Below are positions 24,425 to 32,397 of a DNA stretch of 38,182 bases, one piece after another (position 1 is the stretch's first letter; every line of letters starts with the position of its first letter). This DNA comes from Promicromonosporaceae bacterium (GTDB taxonomy: Bacteria; Actinomycetota; Actinomycetes; Actinomycetales; Cellulomonadaceae): the NCBI GenBank assembly GCA_009783295.1, contig WRHK01000037.1, positions 1-38,182 on the forward strand, read 5' to 3'. The translations under genes and the position numbers were made by a program. Under the pieces are notes generated by a model. It made no database searches, was not told the origin of the DNA, and saw only the letters and a program-made list of their open reading frames with translations.

Positions 24425-24493
24425 TCGGTCGTGGCGGAAGCACCCTGCGCGTCAGGGTTGCTGCGGTGTCGTCGTGCCACGTCACTCGACCGC
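24425..24493 (-). ncRNA. SAM riboswitch, probably the SAM-I/IV variant class
   Basis: Read on the minus strand, the leader of the rhodanese-metZ operon has a closing stem CGGTCG (24492-24487) with CGACCG (24431-24426). It encloses GGCACGACGACACCGCAG, then GCAACC, a hairpin CCCTGACGCGCAGGG, then GTGCTTCCGCC. GCAACC...GGTGCT..CC is the SAM-binding core shared by the SAM-I and SAM-IV clan. The short layout suits the actinobacterial SAM-I/IV variant. The closing stem ends two bases from the GGAGGAG ribosome site, so control is likely translational: SAM stabilises the stem and hides the site. Class assignment rests on memory of the consensus. Confidence 0.72.
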
Positions 24494-24510
24494 TCGGGAT
24501 GGTCGGCGCG

Positions 24511-24516
24511 ATCGTA
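24511..24516 (-). promoter_or_regulatory. Candidate -10 box of the rhodanese-metZ operon
   Basis: TACGAT on the minus strand fits TANNNT and would start transcription about ten bases before the aptamer. No -35 hexamer is clear. Confidence 0.45.
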
Positions 24517-24543
24517 CGACCTCGCCGGTGTGCGGGCAGCCAT

Positions 24544-24575
24544 GGTCTCGCATGCTGGTTCCGCATGGTGAGACC
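24544..24575. repeat. Inverted repeat between the two riboswitch leaders
   Basis: GGTCTCGCATG (24544-24554) faces CATGGTGAGACC (24564-24575). GGTCTC/GAGACC and CATG/CATG pair, with a small bulge. It is a possible operator or upstream promoter element shared by the divergent operons. Confidence 0.4.
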
Positions 24576-24625
24576 GTGGCGCGCTGGCGTTGACCGAGCG
24601 GTTCCGCACCCGTCAGGGTTGACTC

Positions 24626-24734
24626 CGGTCAAGAGCGCCAGCGACAAGCCCCGGCTCGCTGGCCGGCAACCCTCCCTCCGCGGCGGGGTGCCCCGGGTGA
24701 CGACCAGGCCGCGCGGTCCCGCGCGGCAAGCGCC
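24626..24734 (+). ncRNA. SAM-IV riboswitch
   Basis: The leader of the class V aminotransferase gene closely follows the actinobacterial SAM-IV consensus. In order it has GGTCAAGAGCGCCAGCG, ACAAGCCCCGGCTCGCTGG, CCGGCAACCCTCC, CGCGGCGGGGTGCCCCGGG and TGACGACC, which closes P1 with the opening GGTC. A perfect 8-bp hairpin follows (24708-24715 with 24720-24727). GGCAAGCGC then follows, as in known SAM-IV RNAs, where it forms the pseudoknot. It ends against GAGAGGAG, the ribosome site of the gene at 24749, so binding of SAM should block translation. This is one of the strongest non-coding calls in the window. Confidence 0.92.
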
Positions 24735-24748
24735 GAGAGGAGATACCC

Positions 24749-26182
24749 ATGACCGCTGTCGCCGAGCAGGCCAGCCCCACCTACGCCCCCGCCCGCGTGG
24801 ACGACGTCGCGCCGGTGCTGCCGGTCGTCGGCGCCTCGACGCTCGTGCCCCTGGTCGACGGGCGGTCCGTGCCGTACGCGAACCTCGACGTCGCGGCGTC
24901 GGCCCCCGCCCTCGAGGCCGTCGAGGAGCGCGTCACGCGCGTGCTCCCGCTCTACGCCTCCGTGCACCGCGGGGCCGGGCACCTGTCGCAGGTGTCCACG
25001 GCCCTGTACGAGCAGGCGCGCACCACGATCGGCGCCTTCGTCGGTGCCCGCGAGGACGACGTCGTCGTCATCACCCGCAACACCACCGACTCGCTCAACC
25101 TGCTGGCCGGCTGCGTGCCCGCGGATGCCGCCGGGCATCCCGGGCGCGTGCTCGTGCTGGACGTCGAGCACCACGCCAACCTGCTGCCCTGGCAGCGCGA
25201 CCTCGACGCCACGGTGCTGACCGGCGGGGCGTCCGTCGCCGCGACCGTCGCCGCCGTGCGCGACGAGCTCGCCGACGGCGTCGAGACCGGGGCGCCCTAC
25301 GCGCTCGTCGCGATCACCGGCGCCTCGAACGTCACCGGCGAGGCGCTGCCCGTCGCGGCCGTGGTCGAGGCCGCGCACGCCGCCGGGGCCCGCGTGGTGC
25401 TCGACGGCGCCCAGCTGGTGCCCCACCGCCCCTTCTCGCTGGCGGAGTCGGGCGTCGACTACGTGGCGTTCAGTGGGCACAAGACGTACGCGCCCTTCGG
25501 CGCGGGCGCCCTCGTGGGCCGGCGCGACTGGCTCGACGCCGGCACCCCCTACCTGGCCGGCGGCGGGGCGGTGAAGCGCGTGCGCGTCACCGAGACGCTC
25601 TGGCACGACGGCCCCGCCCGCCACGAGGCCGGCTCGCCCAACGTGATCGGCGCCGTGGCGCTCGCGGCCGCGGCCGAGGCGCTGTCCGCCGTCGACCCGC
25701 TGACTCTCGCCTGGCACGAGGCGACGCTGCGCGCGCGGCTGGTCGCGGGGCTCGAGGACATCGACCGCGTGCGCGTGGTCCGGGCGTGGGACGACGCCGT
25801 CGACCCGGTGGGCGTCGTGACGTTTACGGTCACCGGCTACGACCCCGGCCTGGTCGCCGCCTACCTCTCGGCCGAGCACGGCATCGGCGTGCGCGACGGC
25901 CGCTTCTGCGCGCACCCGCTGCTGGGCCGCCTGGGCTTCGACGCCGGCGCGGTGCGCGCCTCGGTGGGCGTCGGTACGCCGGGCTCCGACGTCGAGCGGC
26001 TGCTCACCGCGGTGCGCGCGCTGGTCGAGGTGGGCCCCCAGGCGCAGTACGACGTCGTCGACGGCCTGTGGGTGGTGGTGGGCGACCCGCGCCCCGTGCC
26101 CCAGGGGCTGGGCCTCACTGGGCTGCTCGCCACGGCCGCCCTCGGCGACCCGACGGGGTGCACGCCGCTCGTCGCGGGCTAG
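24749..26182 (+). CDS. Class V aminotransferase, cysteine-desulfurase-like
   Basis: A 477-residue PLP enzyme of aminotransferase class V, similar in layout to SufS/CsdA. The PLP lysine is Lys245 in FSGHKTYAPFG, with the cofactor Asp in VVLDGAQLVPH near 217-227. Cys387 in RDGRFCAHP occupies the place of the SufS catalytic Cys, so removal of sulfur from cysteine is possible. The N-terminal 40 residues and the C-terminal 60 (after QAQYDVVDGLWVVVGD) extend beyond SufS. No suf or isc genes are next to it. The SAM-IV leader and the divergent rhodanese-metZ genes point to sulfur amino acid metabolism. The actual substrate is inferred only. ATG 24749 follows GAGAGGAG. Confidence 0.88.
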   Translation: MTAVAEQASPTYAPARVDDVAPVLPVVGASTLVPLVDGRSVPYANLDVAASAPALEAVEERVTRVLPLYASVHRGAGHLSQVSTALYEQARTTIGAFVGAREDDVVVITRNTTDSLNLLAGCVPADAAGHPGRVLVLDVEHHANLLPWQRDLDATVLTGGASVAATVAAVRDELADGVETGAPYALVAITGASNVTGEALPVAAVVEAAHAAGARVVLDGAQLVPHRPFSLAESGVDYVAFSGHKTYAPFGAGALVGRRDWLDAGTPYLAGGGAVKRVRVTETLWHDGPARHEAGSPNVIGAVALAAAAEALSAVDPLTLAWHEATLRARLVAGLEDIDRVRVVRAWDDAVDPVGVVTFTVTGYDPGLVAAYLSAEHGIGVRDGRFCAHPLLGRLGFDAGAVRASVGVGTPGSDVERLLTAVRALVEVGPQAQYDVVDGLWVVVGDPRPVPQGLGLTGLLATAALGDPTGCTPLVAG

Positions 26183-26202
26183 CTCTAGCTCCCCGGCCGC
26201 GG

Positions 26203-27684
26203 CTACTCCGGCGGGCGGCGCTCCGGCCAGCGGAGCACCGACTCCAGCTGTGCCGCCAGCGCCAGCAGCGTGTGCTCCCCGCCCGGCCGGCCCACGAGCT
26301 GGATCCCCATCGGCATGCCGGCGGGCGCAGTCGGCGTCGGGTCCGTCCACAGCACCGGCACGGTGATCGCGGGCAGGCCGGCCACGTTGATCATCGACGT
26401 GTACGGCGTGAACCGGCACTGCTGCTCGAAGTTCAGCTCCGGGTCCTCCGCGTCGAACCAGCCGATCTCCGGCGGCACCATGCCCAGCCCGGGCAGCACG
26501 ACGGCGTCGTACGGGGCGATGCGCTCGAGCGTGGTGCGCTCGAACGCGGAGAGCGCCCGCAGGGCCTCCAGGAGCTCGCGCGCTGACACCTTGCGGCCCA
26601 CGCCCACGAGCCACTGGGTGAGCGGCTCGAGCAGGTCGAGGCGGTCCGGGTCGTCGATCGGCAGCGCCGACGCCCCCGCCATCCACAGGGTGCGGAACGC
26701 GGGGCCGTAGGCGGCGTCGGGCTCCCGGACCAGCGGCTCGAGGTCGTGGCCCAGCCCGGCGAGCGCCGCGACGCCGGCCTGGTGGGCGGCCAGGGCCTCG
26801 GGCGCGGGGGTGATGTCGTAGAACCCGTCCCACGAGCTGAAGGTGCTGACCCCGATGCGGAACGCCCCGGGCGCGCGGCCGGGCACCGCGCCGTCGAGGG
26901 CCGCCGCCAGGTAGGACCAGCGCGGCCCCACCGGCTGCCGGAGCGTGAACGGGTAGGCGGCCGACCCGTCGGGGTGCCGCGTGACCATCCCCTCGAGCAG
27001 CAGCGCGGTGTCCGCCGTCGTGCGGGCGATCGGGCCGTTGACCACCAGCCCGCCCGCGCTGTCGACGCCGCTGCCCGCGGCCAGCAGGCCGCGGCTCGGC
27101 TTGAGCCCGACGACGCCGCACGCGGCCGCCGGGATGCGGATCGACCCGCCGCCGTCGGACCCCGGGGCGAAGGGCAGCATGCCCGCCGCGACGGCGACGG
27201 CCGCCCCGCCGCTCGACCCGCCCGCCGTGCGCGTGGGGTCCCACGGGTTGCGTGCCGGCGCGAACGCGAGCCCCTCGGTGTAGGCGGGGAACCCGAGCTC
27301 GGGCGCCGCCGTCTTGCCCAGGCTGACCACCCCCATGGCGTCGAGCTGCTCCACGATGTCGGTGCTGATCTCGGGCACGTACGCGTGCCGGCCGGCGAAC
27401 GCGCGCGACCCGAAGCCCGTCGGCACGCCGGCGCGGTCCCACAGGTCCTTGTCGCCGGAGGGCAGGCCCCACAACAGCTCGCCGTCGCGGGGCTGCCCTG
27501 CGCCTTCCAGGGCTGTGGCCCGGGCAAGGGCGGCGTCGGCCGTGACGGTGGCGAACGCGCCAAGCCGGTCGTTGAGCGCGGCGACCCGCCCCAGGAAGTG
27601 CTCGGTCACCTCGACGGGCGACAGGGACCCGCCGAGCAGGCCCTCGCGCAGGTCGACGGCGGTCCGCTCGTGGATCTCGGTCAT
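26203..27684 (-). CDS. Amidase signature family hydrolase
   Basis: A 493-residue amidase. The Ser-cisSer-Lys triad is visible: Lys79 in SGDKDLWD, cis-Ser157 in TAGGSSGGAAV and nucleophile Ser181 in GSDGGGSIR. The 24-residue spacing between the two serines is the family norm. It resembles general amidases and 6-aminohexanoate- or indoleacetamide-type enzymes rather than GatA, as no gatB or gatC is near. It is probably cytosolic with no signal peptide. ATG 27684 has AAGGTGAGGG just upstream. It follows the luciferase-like gene by 31 bases in the same orientation and ends 20 bases from the stop of the convergent aminotransferase gene without a visible terminator. Confidence 0.93.
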   Translation of the reverse strand: MTEIHERTAVDLREGLLGGSLSPVEVTEHFLGRVAALNDRLGAFATVTADAALARATALEGAGQPRDGELLWGLPSGDKDLWDRAGVPTGFGSRAFAGRHAYVPEISTDIVEQLDAMGVVSLGKTAAPELGFPAYTEGLAFAPARNPWDPTRTAGGSSGGAAVAVAAGMLPFAPGSDGGGSIRIPAAACGVVGLKPSRGLLAAGSGVDSAGGLVVNGPIARTTADTALLLEGMVTRHPDGSAAYPFTLRQPVGPRWSYLAAALDGAVPGRAPGAFRIGVSTFSSWDGFYDITPAPEALAAHQAGVAALAGLGHDLEPLVREPDAAYGPAFRTLWMAGASALPIDDPDRLDLLEPLTQWLVGVGRKVSARELLEALRALSAFERTTLERIAPYDAVVLPGLGMVPPEIGWFDAEDPELNFEQQCRFTPYTSMINVAGLPAITVPVLWTDPTPTAPAGMPMGIQLVGRPGGEHTLLALAAQLESVLRWPERRPPE

Positions 27685-27715
27685 GCCCTCACCTTAGGTA
27701 CCCGCCGGCGGGCGG

Positions 27716-28519
27716 CTACCCGGCGAGCAGCGGCGCGACGTCCGTGCCCAGCCAGGCGGCGACGTCCTCCGCGTGCCCGTCGAGGGGCAGGACGGCGACC
27801 GTCGTGGCGCCCGCGTCGGCCCAGGCGCGCAGGTGGTCGGCCGTCGCCTCGGCGCCCCGCGCCCGCACCGGCGGGGGCAGCGGCACGAACGAGCACACCG
27901 TGAACGGCCCGCTGCGGCCCGCCGCCTCGCGGCCCTCGGCGATGAGCGCGAGCGCGGCCCGCACGCCGTCGGGCGTGGTGCTGCCGGTCAGCACGACCCC
28001 GTCGGCGACCTCGCCCACCAGCCGCAGCGTCTTGGGGCCCTCGCCCGCCGAGAGCACGGGCGGCGGCGACGCGGGCGGCCAGTCGAGGGCGACGTCGTCG
28101 AGCGTCACGTACCGCCCGCTCACCGTGACCCGCTCGCCCCTCAGCAGGGCGCGCAACGCCTCCACCTGCTCGCGCAGCAGGGTCAGCGGCGACGCGGCCC
28201 GCGCCCCGACCTGCCCCATCCATCCCTGCACCCCGTGCCCGAGTCCCGGCACGAGCCGCCCGGGGAACATCCCCTCGAGCGTCGCGAGCTCCATCGCGGT
28301 CAGGGCGACGTTGCGCAGCGGCGTGGGCAGCACGCCCAGCCCCACCCGGATGCGCGACGTCGCGGCCAGCACCGCCCCGGCCGCCGCGATGCCCGACTCC
28401 TTGAAGCAGTCCTCCCACAACCACAGCTCCTCGACCCCGGCGGCGTCCGCCGCGCGGGCGACCGAGAGGAACCTGTCCGGCGCGAGCTCCGGCGCCGCGA
28501 TGCACCCCAGCGTGACCAT
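27716..28519 (-). CDS. LLM-class flavin- or F420-dependent oxidoreductase
   Basis: A 267-residue luciferase-like TIM-barrel protein. Family landmarks are the N-terminal LGCIAAPELAPDRFLSVARA, the strand VEELWLWEDCF near residues 29-39, IRVGLGVLPTPLRNVALTA near 56-74, and the phosphate-binding LVPGLGHGVQGWM near 87-99. Length is slightly short for the family (300-340), with a reduced insertion region. F420 is common in actinobacteria but FMN cannot be excluded. Its gene lies 33 bases downstream of the maoC-like gene, so it may be the tail of the fatty-acid operon or start a unit with the amidase gene. Substrate unknown. Confidence 0.88.
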   Translation of the reverse strand: MVTLGCIAAPELAPDRFLSVARAADAAGVEELWLWEDCFKESGIAAAGAVLAATSRIRVGLGVLPTPLRNVALTAMELATLEGMFPGRLVPGLGHGVQGWMGQVGARAASPLTLLREQVEALRALLRGERVTVSGRYVTLDDVALDWPPASPPPVLSAGEGPKTLRLVGEVADGVVLTGSTTPDGVRAALALIAEGREAAGRSGPFTVCSFVPLPPPVRARGAEATADHLRAWADAGATTVAVLPLDGHAEDVAAWLGTDVAPLLAG

Positions 28520-28552
28520 GCGGCGACCGTACTGAACGGTGCCGCGGGATCG

Positions 28553-29527
28553 CTACCGCGAATGCAGGGGGGCGACGGTCCCCGCGAAGTGCCGCGACTG
28601 CCGCCCGGAGTTCCAGCCCACATAGGCGAAGCCGTGGTCGTCGGCGGTGATGGCGACGTCGACCGTGCTGGGCAGCAGCACCGGGCGGGAGAAGTCGACG
28701 GTCCACCGGTAGGCGGAGCCCCGCTGCGGCCCGACCTCCGCCAGCGCGCGGGCGGCCGTGTACATGCCGTGCGCGATGGCGCGGGGGAAGCCGAACGCCT
28801 TGGCGGACAGCGACGACAGGTGGATGGGGTTGCGGTCGCCGGAGATCGCGGCGTACGCCCGGCCGGTGCCGCCCGGCAGGGCCCAGCGGCCGGTGGGGAG
28901 CGGGGGCACCCAGTCGCCGCGGGGGGCGGGGTCGGCGGGCGCCTCGGCGGTCGAGGGCGCCTCGAACCCCTTGGCGAGGTACGTCGACACCCCGTGCCAG
29001 GCGAGCTCGCCGTCCGTGTGCACCTCGGCGACGAGGTCCACGGTGACGCCCCTGCGGTGCGCGCGCAGGTTCTCCGACCAGGCGCGCACCTCCAGCGGCT
29101 CGCCCACCGTGACGGGCCGCAGCAGCGACGCGTCGTTGGCCAGGTGCACCATGCCGAGCAGCGGCAGCGGGAAGTCGCCCCGCACCATCACGGCCGTGGC
29201 CAGCGGGAACGCCAGCACGTGCAGGTAGCCCGACGGCAGCGCGTCCGCGCCGGGCTCGTGCAGCAGCCGCTGGTAGTCGCGCAGGTGCGTGCGCAGCCCG
29301 GCGGTCTGCACGCCCGCCACGCGGTACGCGGTGCGCGGCAGCGCGAGCGGGGCGTCGTCGGTCGGCGCCGACGAGCCCAGGCCCGGGATCGCCGGCAGGG
29401 CGCGCCCCGCCGCGATCCGGCCCGCCGCCGCCGCACCCCGGGCATACAGCCCGCCGAGGCCCGGCACCGCGGGCAGGGACTCGACGTCCAGCGGCTCGCC
29501 CGTCGACGTGGTGAGCGCCGCCGTCAT
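28553..29527 (-). CDS. MaoC-like 3-hydroxyacyl-thioester dehydratase (HtdX-like)
   Basis: A 324-residue double-hotdog protein. The C-terminal half carries the hydratase-2 motif ISGDRNPIHLSSLSAKAFGF near residues 230-250, with the catalytic Asp and His, then RAIAHGMYTAARAL. The N-terminal half is a degenerate hotdog (LHVLAFPLATAVMV, then LVRGDFPLPLLGMVH-like strands). It resembles mycobacterial HtdX (Rv0241c), encoded beside fabG4. It should reversibly hydrate enoyl-CoA or enoyl-ACP. ATG 29527 overlaps the fabG4 stop by ATGA, so translation is coupled. It is third of three core genes in the minus-strand fad operon. Confidence 0.88.
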   Translation of the reverse strand: MTAALTTSTGEPLDVESLPAVPGLGGLYARGAAAAGRIAAGRALPAIPGLGSSAPTDDAPLALPRTAYRVAGVQTAGLRTHLRDYQRLLHEPGADALPSGYLHVLAFPLATAVMVRGDFPLPLLGMVHLANDASLLRPVTVGEPLEVRAWSENLRAHRRGVTVDLVAEVHTDGELAWHGVSTYLAKGFEAPSTAEAPADPAPRGDWVPPLPTGRWALPGGTGRAYAAISGDRNPIHLSSLSAKAFGFPRAIAHGMYTAARALAEVGPQRGSAYRWTVDFSRPVLLPSTVDVAITADDHGFAYVGWNSGRQSRHFAGTVAPLHSR

Positions 29528-30978
29528 CTGCCCACCATGTTCTGCCCGCACACGCGCAGCGTCTGCCCGCTGATGCCCGCCGCCAGCGGCGACGCCAGGA
29601 ACGCGATCGCCTCGGCCACGTCCACCGGCTCGCCGCCCTGGAGCAGCGACGACAGCCGCCGCGCCACCTGCCTTGTGGCGAACGGGATGTGCTGGGTCAT
29701 CTCCGTCTCGATGAACCCCGGCGCGACGGCGTTCGCGGTGCCGCCGTGCGGGGCCAGCAGCGCCGCCGTGGCGGCCGTGTGCCCCATGACGCCCGCCTTG
29801 GTGAACGCGTAGTTCGTCTGCCCGCGGTTGCCGGCGATCCCGCTCGTCGAGGCGAGCGACACGATCCGCAGCCCGTCCACGTCGCCCGCGGCGGCCGCCG
29901 CCAGCAGCGCCTCGTTGATGCGCAGCTGCGCCTCGACGTTGACCGCCACCACCGAGTCCCAGCGGGCGGCGTCCATGTTGGCCAGCAGCTTGTCGCGCGT
30001 GATCCCCGCGTTGTGCACCACGATGTCGAGCCGGCCGTGCCGCCCCCGGGCGTGCTCCAGGATCCGGGCGCCGGCGTCGGGCGCCGTGACGTCCACCTGC
30101 AGCGCCGTGCCGCGCACGGCGTTCGCGGTGCGGGCCAGGCCCTCGCCCGCGGCGGGCACGTCGACGCAGACGACGGTGGCGCCGTCGCGCGCGAGCGTCC
30201 GGGCGATGGCCGCCCCGATGCCGCGGGCGGCCCCGGTGACGACGGCGACCCTGCCCTCGAGGGGGCGGGCCCAGTACTCGGGGCCCGGGGCGTCGGCCGC
30301 CGCGCCCGTCGAGACGGTCAGCAGCTGACCGTCCACGTAGGCGCTCCGGGCCGAGAGGAAGAACCGCAGCGCGGCCTGGGCCGACGGGTTGTCGACGGCC
30401 GCGCCGTCGGCCAGCACGATCCCGTTACCCGTGGCCCCGGCGCGCAGCTCCTTCGCGACCGACCGCAGGAACCCGTCGACGCCCTGGCGCACGGCAGCGA
30501 GCGCAGGCGCGTCCCCGGGTGCGTGGGCCCGCGACACGGTGACGACCCGCCCGTGAGGCGCGAGCCGCTTGAGCGCAGGCCCGGCGGCGAGCACGGCGTC
30601 GGAGACGTCGGAGGGCCGGCCGCTCTCGGTGAGGACGAGCAGGATGGCGCCCCACCGGACGGGGGTCGTCTGCGCCGGGTCGAGGCCCTCGGCCGGTGTC
30701 GAGGCATCAAGCCCTCGACCCGAGCCGGAATCCTCGACCCCGCCGGCCGGGGCGCCGCCGCCGGAGCGCGCAACCTCCACCCCCCAGCCGGCCAGCACCC
30801 CCTCCAGGGCGTCCGCCGAGGCGGCGCTCGCGGCGTCCGCCAGCAGCAGCACCGGCCCCACGGTGAGCGGCGCGCCGGCCTCGAAGCGGCGCAGCAGGGC
30901 CGGGCGGGGGAGGCCCAGCCGCGTGGCGAGGGCCTTGGTGAGGCCCGTGTTGACGGCTCGTGTGTAGGCGTCGGTCAT
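29524..30978 (-). CDS. fabG4: FabG4-type 3-ketoacyl reductase with N-terminal extra domain
   Basis: A 484-residue high-molecular-weight FabG. The C-terminal short-chain dehydrogenase domain (from about residue 240) has the cofactor motif TGAARGIGAAIA, the NAG motif VVHNAGITRDK, and the catalytic Ser and Tyr-Lys in STSGIAGNRGQTNYAFTKAG. The N-terminal half is the non-catalytic flavodoxin-like domain found in mycobacterial FabG4 (Rv0242c). Between them an insertion of about 30 Gly/Ser/Pro/Asp residues (from SGGGAPAGGVEDSGSG) makes it longer than the 454-residue Rv0242c. It should interconvert 3-ketoacyl- and 3-hydroxyacyl-CoA. The gene starts four bases past the thiolase gene and overlaps the dehydratase gene. 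Confidence 0.9.
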   Translation of the reverse strand: MTDAYTRAVNTGLTKALATRLGLPRPALLRRFEAGAPLTVGPVLLLADAASAASADALEGVLAGWGVEVARSGGGAPAGGVEDSGSGRGLDASTPAEGLDPAQTTPVRWGAILLVLTESGRPSDVSDAVLAAGPALKRLAPHGRVVTVSRAHAPGDAPALAAVRQGVDGFLRSVAKELRAGATGNGIVLADGAAVDNPSAQAALRFFLSARSAYVDGQLLTVSTGAAADAPGPEYWARPLEGRVAVVTGAARGIGAAIARTLARDGATVVCVDVPAAGEGLARTANAVRGTALQVDVTAPDAGARILEHARGRHGRLDIVVHNAGITRDKLLANMDAARWDSVVAVNVEAQLRINEALLAAAAAGDVDGLRIVSLASTSGIAGNRGQTNYAFTKAGVMGHTAATAALLAPHGGTANAVAPGFIETEMTQHIPFATRQVARRLSSLLQGGEPVDVAEAIAFLASPLAAGISGQTLRVCGQNMVGR

Positions 30979-30981
30979 GGG

Positions 30982-32328
30982 TCAGGCCGACTCGATCAGC
31001 GCGGTCGCGCCCAGCCCGCCGGCGGCGCACACCGAGATGAGCGCCCGCACGGGCTCGCCCGTCGACGCCGCGCGCTGGGCCACCAGCTTGGCGGCGGTGG
31101 CGAGGATGCGCCCGCCCGTCGCGGCGAAGGGGTGCCCGGCCGCGAGCGACGACCCGTTGACGTTGATCCGGGCCCGGTCCACCTTGCCGAACGCGCCGTC
31201 GAGCCCGAGCTCGGTGCGGCAGTACTCGTCGTCCTCCCAGGCCGCGAGGGTGGTCAGCACCGTGGAGGCGAACGCCTCGTGGATCTCGAAGAAGTCGATG
31301 TCGTCCACAGTCAGCCCGTTGCGGGCCAGCAGGCGCGGCACCGCGTGGACGGGGGCCATGAGCAGCCCTTCGTGCCCGTGGACGAAGTCGACGGCGGCGG
31401 TCTCGGCGTCCACGAACCGCGCGAGCACGGGCAGGTCGTGCTCCTGCGCCCACTCGCGGGAGGCGAGCAGGACGGCGGACGCGCCGTCGGTCAGCGGGGT
31501 GGAGTTGCCGGCCGTCATGGTGGGCTCCGCGGTGCCCGCGAGGGCCTTGCCGAACACGGGCGCGAGCGCGGCGAGCTTCTCGGAGGAGGTGTCGGGGCGC
31601 AGGTTGTCGTCGCGGGTCAGGCCGTGGAACGGCGTGACCAGGTCGTCGAAGAACCCCTCGTCCCAGGCGCGGGCGAGGTGGCGGTGCGAGGCGAGCGCGA
31701 CGTCGTCCTGTGCCTGCCGCGTGATGCCCCAGCGGGCCGTGGTGATGGCCTGGTGCTCGCCCATCGACAGGCCGGTGCGGGGCTCGTCGGTGACGGGGGT
31801 GAGCGGCTTGAGGTCGGCGGGGCGCAGCTTGGCGAGCGCCTTGAGGCGGCCCTGGAGCGTCTTGGCGTGCGTCGCCTCGAGCAGCACGTGCCGCAGCCCC
31901 TCGCTCACGGCGATGGGGGCGTCGGAGATGGTGTCGGTGCCGCCGGCGATGCCGGAGTCGATCTGGCCGAGCCGGATCTTGTTGGTCACGGCGATGGCGG
32001 CCTCGAGGCCGGTCGCGCAGGCCTGCTGGACGTCGTAGGCCGGGGTCTGCGGCGAGAGCGACGAGCCGAGCACGCACTCGCGCACCAGGTTGAAGTCCCG
32101 CGAGTGCTTGAGGACGGCGCCGCCGGCCACCTCGCCCAGCCGCTCGCCCTGCAGCCCGAACCGGGCCACCAGGCCTTCGATCGCGGCGGTGAGCAGCTCC
32201 TGGTTGGAGGCGTCGGCGTACTTCCGGCCTGCTCGGGCGAAGGGGATCCGGTTCCCGCCGACGACGACCGCGTCGCGCGGGCCGGGCGGGGAGGTACGGG
32301 GAGCATCGGGCTGCGGCGACCGTGACAT
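30982..32328 (-). CDS. fadA: Acetyl-CoA C-acyltransferase (thiolase, FadA-like)
   Basis: A 448-residue thiolase that cleaves 3-ketoacyl-CoA to shortened acyl-CoA plus acetyl-CoA. The nucleophile Cys is in VQQACATGLEAA near residue 108. The two other catalytic sites are His in IHEAFAS near 368 and Cys in ISVCAAGGLGA near 434. NGSSLAAGHPFAATGGR (near 395-411) is the thiolase signature. It is longer than classical thiolases because of a loop insertion, as in FadA2 (Rv0243). It is first in the fadA-fabG4-maoC operon, whose start faces the divergent tetR gene across a 69-base regulatory region. ATG 32328 is chosen by the conserved start of the domain. Confidence 0.92.
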   Translation of the reverse strand: MSRSPQPDAPRTSPPGPRDAVVVGGNRIPFARAGRKYADASNQELLTAAIEGLVARFGLQGERLGEVAGGAVLKHSRDFNLVRECVLGSSLSPQTPAYDVQQACATGLEAAIAVTNKIRLGQIDSGIAGGTDTISDAPIAVSEGLRHVLLEATHAKTLQGRLKALAKLRPADLKPLTPVTDEPRTGLSMGEHQAITTARWGITRQAQDDVALASHRHLARAWDEGFFDDLVTPFHGLTRDDNLRPDTSSEKLAALAPVFGKALAGTAEPTMTAGNSTPLTDGASAVLLASREWAQEHDLPVLARFVDAETAAVDFVHGHEGLLMAPVHAVPRLLARNGLTVDDIDFFEIHEAFASTVLTTLAAWEDDEYCRTELGLDGAFGKVDRARINVNGSSLAAGHPFAATGGRILATAAKLVAQRAASTGEPVRALISVCAAGGLGATALIESA

Positions 32329-32332
32329 AGGA

Positions 32333-32362
32333 CACAGAGTACCTGATACTGTCGGTTCTGTG
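32333..32362. promoter_or_regulatory. Probable TetR operator between the fad operons
   Basis: CACAGAGTACC (32333-32343) faces GGTTCTGTG (32354-32362). CACAGA/TCTGTG and ACC/GGT pair, with two extra bases in the left arm. It sits between the divergent fadA and tetR starts, over likely -10 sequences (TACTGT on plus at 32347-32352). Binding by the adjacent TetR protein would repress both operons. Confidence 0.65.
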
Positions 32363-32397
32363 AGCCCGATCACGGGCTGCCGGGACCGGGAGACGCG

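Larger units (their letters stand above)
24412..24748. other. Divergent leader region with two SAM aptamers
   Basis: This 337-base gap has no gene. It holds the minus-strand aptamer (24425-24493), a -10 candidate (24511-24516), an inverted repeat (24544-24575) and the plus-strand SAM-IV aptamer (24626-24734). TTGACC at 24590-24595 and TTGACT near 24619 are -35-like but lack matched -10 boxes. Confidence 0.7.
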
